This document shows, in pieces, positions 4,131-6,881 of a stretch of DNA of 6,881 bases (position 1 is the first letter of the stretch; each line of letters begins with the position of its first letter). The translations under genes were made by a program, and so were the position numbers. A model generated the notes under the pieces. It was not told the DNA's origin. It worked only from the letters and a program-made list of their open reading frames with translations, and searched no databases. The stretch spans positions 1 through 6,881 of the forward strand of contig JANXAA010000114.1 in the NCBI GenBank assembly GCA_025061865.1, given 5' to 3'. Source of the DNA: Acidobacteriota bacterium. Its GTDB lineage: Bacteria > Acidobacteriota > HRBIN11.

Positions 4131-6881
4131 ATGTGGGAGTATCGATCTTGGCATTTCGGGCGACGGGTCTATTATGCCCTGCTCGGGATGGGGGTCGTTA
4201 TCCTGATTCTGAAAGTGGGGTATAGCGTATATAGCCTCCACCGAGGTGAGCGAGCTTGGGAAGAGAATCAGCGAGCGACCTTCCGGGACCAGGTCCTGCC
4301 GGTCTTGGCCCACGGCTATCAGCAGACCATCCGGCTCAGGGTCCAGTCCATTGAAGACTCTCTGGTGTTTCTGGGCACCCGTATGGAGCGAGTGTTACGC
4401 GGCGCGGTCCCCGACCGTCCGGGCGCGGGACCGACGGTCTCGTCGGAGACGGGGTACCGACAGTCTCCTCATGGGCAAGTCATCCGGGTGGAAGGCACGG
4501 ATGACGAAGTCTTGGTAAGTCCGTCCTCGGCTCGAGATCCTGCAGCCTGGCGTCTCATCCGAGCCAGCGAAATCCTGGTCGATGACTTTCGAACCCTCCA
4601 GCGGCAATACTCCTTCGTGACTTACTTTTACGTCATCGCTCGGGGCTTCATGCGTATCTATCCCCGCGTGGACTTAGTCAGTGCGTATGGGCCGGACTTC
4701 GAACCCTCGAGGCTCGAGCTGTTCCAGCTCGTGGGTTCGATCTCTGCGACCCGTCGCCGCGTCCTCTGGACGGCCCCTTACCCCGACGTGACGGGCCGGG
4801 GGTGGATTCTCACGGCGGCCGTGCCCTTCTCCGGTCCAGACGGGACTTACCAGGGCCTGATCGCCGCCGACATCACCCTGGCGGCCTTCTCGGAACTCCT
4901 CCGGAACCCCATCATCGAACAGATTCACGCCATCGCCCTGGTTTTCAACGATTCAGGCGACCTCGTCAGCGGATTTCCTCCGTCGGCGGCCTCGCGGGTG
5001 TGGGGTCGCCCATGGCCGCCAGAGACGACTTCCGCCGAAAAATCGACGCCGTCCGCGGACTACCCCTTCCGACTGGAGGTGCTGAACCGCCAGATTCGGG
5101 ATAGGAGCGAAAAATCCTTCGCCTTTAACTCGGTCACGACGGGGGGCGAATCTGGCGTAGGGAACCAGGCGACCCCGGTCGGGTTTTCCCAAGTTCAGAT
5201 AGCTCGCCTGACTGACGAAGAGTACTGGGTCGCTCATCAGACCTTGACGCCGATGGACTGGCAGTTCTTCCTATTGGTTCCGACCCGAGCTTGGTCAGCC
5301 GACGGATGGGCAGCTCGGCAGTTGAAACACAGCCTTTGGACGGCGGCCGGGATGGCCATCGGCCTGTTTTACTTTTATTTGTTGGCTGTGTATGTGGTGC
5401 ACTCCTACATCGGACGTCGCGTATTTCAGCCCCTGGCGGCCATCGGGGATGCCTTGGACCGGGGTCAAAGGGTCATCCCGCCGGAGCGAGCCTTGCGGCC
5501 AGTCAAGCAGTTGGCCCAGGCTATCCACTATTATCAGCATTCAATCCAGGATTACATCGACCGGCTCCGGCGGACGATGGAAGAGAACCGTCTGATGCTT
5601 CAGACGGTCCAAGAGGCTTACGTCCGTCTGGATGCCCAGGGCCGGATCCAGGACGTGAATCCGGCCTTCGAGTCCCTGTTCCGACGACCCCGAGAAACCC
5701 TCATCGGGACACCCCTGGAGAGTCTCTTCGGAGAAGACAGTCAGTTTTTCATCCGGCATCGAATCCCTCTTTGGTTGCGGGAACCCGAGATCATCGAAAA
5801 GCCCGTGGAGATTCACACGGGTCATGTCCTTCACCTGCTTTTTTCGGCGTCCCCCTTGGCCCTCGACGACCAGACGACGGGGATCGTCCTGTTCATCCGG
5901 GACATGACAGAGATCCATCGCTTCGAGATCCAGTTGAATCATATGAGTACGACGGATCCCTTGACGGGCCTGATGAACCGGCGTCTGTTCATGGAATCTC
6001 TCGAGCTGATGATCCGCCAGGCGTGGCAACGCCGGCGGTCCTTCACTATCGTCATCGTCAATATCGATTACTTCCGGATGGTCGTCTCCCAGCACGGTGT
6101 AGCGGTCGCTGACAGCCTCTTACGGTCCCTGCCCGGCCTCATCGAGTGGCCCGAGAACGCTTTGGGCGCCCGATATGGCGACGATGAGATCGCCATCCTC
6201 TTGCCGGATACCGCCCTGGACGCGGCTCAGCAGTGGGCCGAGGGCGTCCGCAGTCGGGTCGAACAGGCGACCTTCCCAGTCCAGGACCGGACCCTGCGGA
6301 TCACCGTCAGTTGTAGCGTCGTCAGTTTTCCGGAACACGGTCAGAGCCTATCTGAGCTCATCGGCCACAGCTATATGGCCATGCAGCGGGCCAAACAGAT
6401 GGGCGGGAACCGTGTAGTCACGCCCAAACAGACCCTTTTGCGGGTCCAGTGGTACGAGTGGACCGAGCACCCTCGCCGACTCTTGGAACTCAAGGATCAA
6501 GGCCGGCTCATCCCCTTCTTCCAACCCATCGTGGATCTCCACGACCATAAAGTCTTAGGGTTTGAACTCTTGGCCCGGATCGTCGAGAACCAGGACATCA
6601 TCTCGGCCCAGGACTTTTTGAGTATCTGGGAGTCCCTACCCCCCGCCGACCAGATCGATATCGACACTTACCTATACCGGAAGGCACTGGGCCGCCTCCG
6701 TCGATATCCAAGCCTCTTGAGTTTTCTGAACTTGTCGTCGGCCTTTATCGTCTTACCGGCCCAGTTCCAGCGTTTATGTCAAGAAATTGTGCAGATGGGC
6801 GTCGACCCCCATAGCGTCGTCTTTGAGATATCCGAGCGTTCTATCCTGCGGGACATCGAGGGTCTCCGCCGCATGATGTAC
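4131..6881 (+). CDS. Membrane Cache-PAS-GGDEF-EAL receptor (c-di-GMP signalling), 3' end outside window
   Basis: The frame is open for 917 codons to the window edge, so the C-terminus is missing. Predicted inner-membrane receptor controlling c-di-GMP. Seen: basic N-terminus, TM1 about 13-36, a periplasmic region of ~365 residues with a Cache-like stretch (TAPYPDVTGRGWIL, then YQGLIAADITL around D247), TM2 about 402-423, a HAMP-like linker about 429-475, PAS about 489-600 (VQEAYVRLDAQGRIQDVNPA), GGDEF from DPLTGLMNRR (609), and EAL from about 793. The GGDEF domain is degenerate: the signature reads GDDEI (683-687), the first metal Asp of the LDxDxF strand is Asn644, and the usual ND after FK is VS; D661 remains. 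The EAL part keeps QPI (798-800), the motif Glu as ELLAR (E812), Asn867 (LNLSS) and Glu899 (FEISERS). DDFG and later residues lie beyond the window. Likely a phosphodiesterase with a non-catalytic GGDEF. An in-frame TGA at 4125-4127 fixes the start near 4131; the SD-like GGTGAGG is unusually close. Confidence 0.9.
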   Translation, partial: MWEYRSWHFGRRVYYALLGMGVVILILKVGYSVYSLHRGERAWEENQRATFRDQVLPVLAHGYQQTIRLRVQSIEDSLVFLGTRMERVLRGAVPDRPGAGPTVSSETGYRQSPHGQVIRVEGTDDEVLVSPSSARDPAAWRLIRASEILVDDFRTLQRQYSFVTYFYVIARGFMRIYPRVDLVSAYGPDFEPSRLELFQLVGSISATRRRVLWTAPYPDVTGRGWILTAAVPFSGPDGTYQGLIAADITLAAFSELLRNPIIEQIHAIALVFNDSGDLVSGFPPSAASRVWGRPWPPETTSAEKSTPSADYPFRLEVLNRQIRDRSEKSFAFNSVTTGGESGVGNQATPVGFSQVQIARLTDEEYWVAHQTLTPMDWQFFLLVPTRAWSADGWAARQLKHSLWTAAGMAIGLFYFYLLAVYVVHSYIGRRVFQPLAAIGDALDRGQRVIPPERALRPVKQLAQAIHYYQHSIQDYIDRLRRTMEENRLMLQTVQEAYVRLDAQGRIQDVNPAFESLFRRPRETLIGTPLESLFGEDSQFFIRHRIPLWLREPEIIEKPVEIHTGHVLHLLFSASPLALDDQTTGIVLFIRDMTEIHRFEIQLNHMSTTDPLTGLMNRRLFMESLELMIRQAWQRRRSFTIVIVNIDYFRMVVSQHGVAVADSLLRSLPGLIEWPENALGARYGDDEIAILLPDTALDAAQQWAEGVRSRVEQATFPVQDRTLRITVSCSVVSFPEHGQSLSELIGHSYMAMQRAKQMGGNRVVTPKQTLLRVQWYEWTEHPRRLLELKDQGRLIPFFQPIVDLHDHKVLGFELLARIVENQDIISAQDFLSIWESLPPADQIDIDTYLYRKALGRLRRYPSLLSFLNLSSAFIVLPAQFQRLCQEIVQMGVDPHSVVFEISERSILRDIEGLRRMMY

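Noticed and set aside
5541..6095. Antisense frame of 184 codons opposite the PAS/GGDEF region
   Set aside because: No motif or promoter; explained by the coding constraint of the + strand.
5291..6112. Open frame of 273 codons in another frame of the receptor gene
   Set aside because: It is a Gly/Arg/Pro/Ser-rich shadow within the TM2-PAS-GGDEF coding sequence, which is continuous in the receptor frame.
1..6881. CRISPR array, tRNA or rRNA genes
   Set aside because: No regularly spaced direct repeats of suitable length, and no cloverleaf or rRNA-like stretch recognised on either strand.

Overview
The window is high-GC bacterial DNA (roughly 60 % G+C by eye), and every gene I can support lies on the + strand. 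Proteins are Arg-rich and Lys-poor, and codons favour GTC, CGG and GGG. The mix of families (LeuC/LeuD-type hydro-lyase, DHH/DHHA1 phosphoesterase, Cache-PAS-GGDEF-EAL receptor) fits a free-living Gram-negative-type bacterium, possibly a thermophile or an uncultured acidobacterium-like lineage. That placement is a guess; nothing here fixes the taxon.

Layout. (i) Bases 1-126 hold no gene I can support beyond a possible N-terminal extension of gene 1. (ii) 127-2166 encodes a single-chain aconitase/isopropylmalate-dehydratase-type hydro-lyase. Its small swivel domain comes first and its Fe-S catalytic domain second, the reverse of most aconitases. (iii) 2167-2366 is intergenic, with short hairpins, a perfect 14-nt palindrome and a good sigma70-type promoter. 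(iv) 2367-2783 encodes a small helical protein of unknown function. Its stop codon overlaps the start of (v) 2780-3751, an NrnA-like DHH/DHHA1 phosphoesterase. (vi) 3752-4130 has no convincing gene but contains possible RNA structure. (vii) 4131 to the window end is a large membrane receptor, open at the right edge: periplasmic dCache-type sensor, HAMP-like linker, PAS, degenerate GGDEF, and an EAL domain cut before its end.

The most unusual non-coding signal is a pair of related, oppositely oriented hairpin elements of about 64-68 nt, at 2671-2738 and 3739-3802, flanking the DHH gene. Each has imperfect 20-22 nt arms and a 24-nt loop, and the loops match 18/24 once one copy is inverted. The left copy is read through as the C-terminus of the small helical protein. 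The right copy contains the stop codon of the DHH gene. They look like a dispersed palindromic repeat family of this genome.

Functional links. An EAL domain cleaves c-di-GMP to pGpG, and NrnA-type DHH enzymes degrade such dinucleotides to mononucleotides, so the two neighbours could act in sequence. They are separated by about 380 nt and are probably not one transcript, so this is inference. I see no link between the hydro-lyase and the nucleotide-signalling genes.
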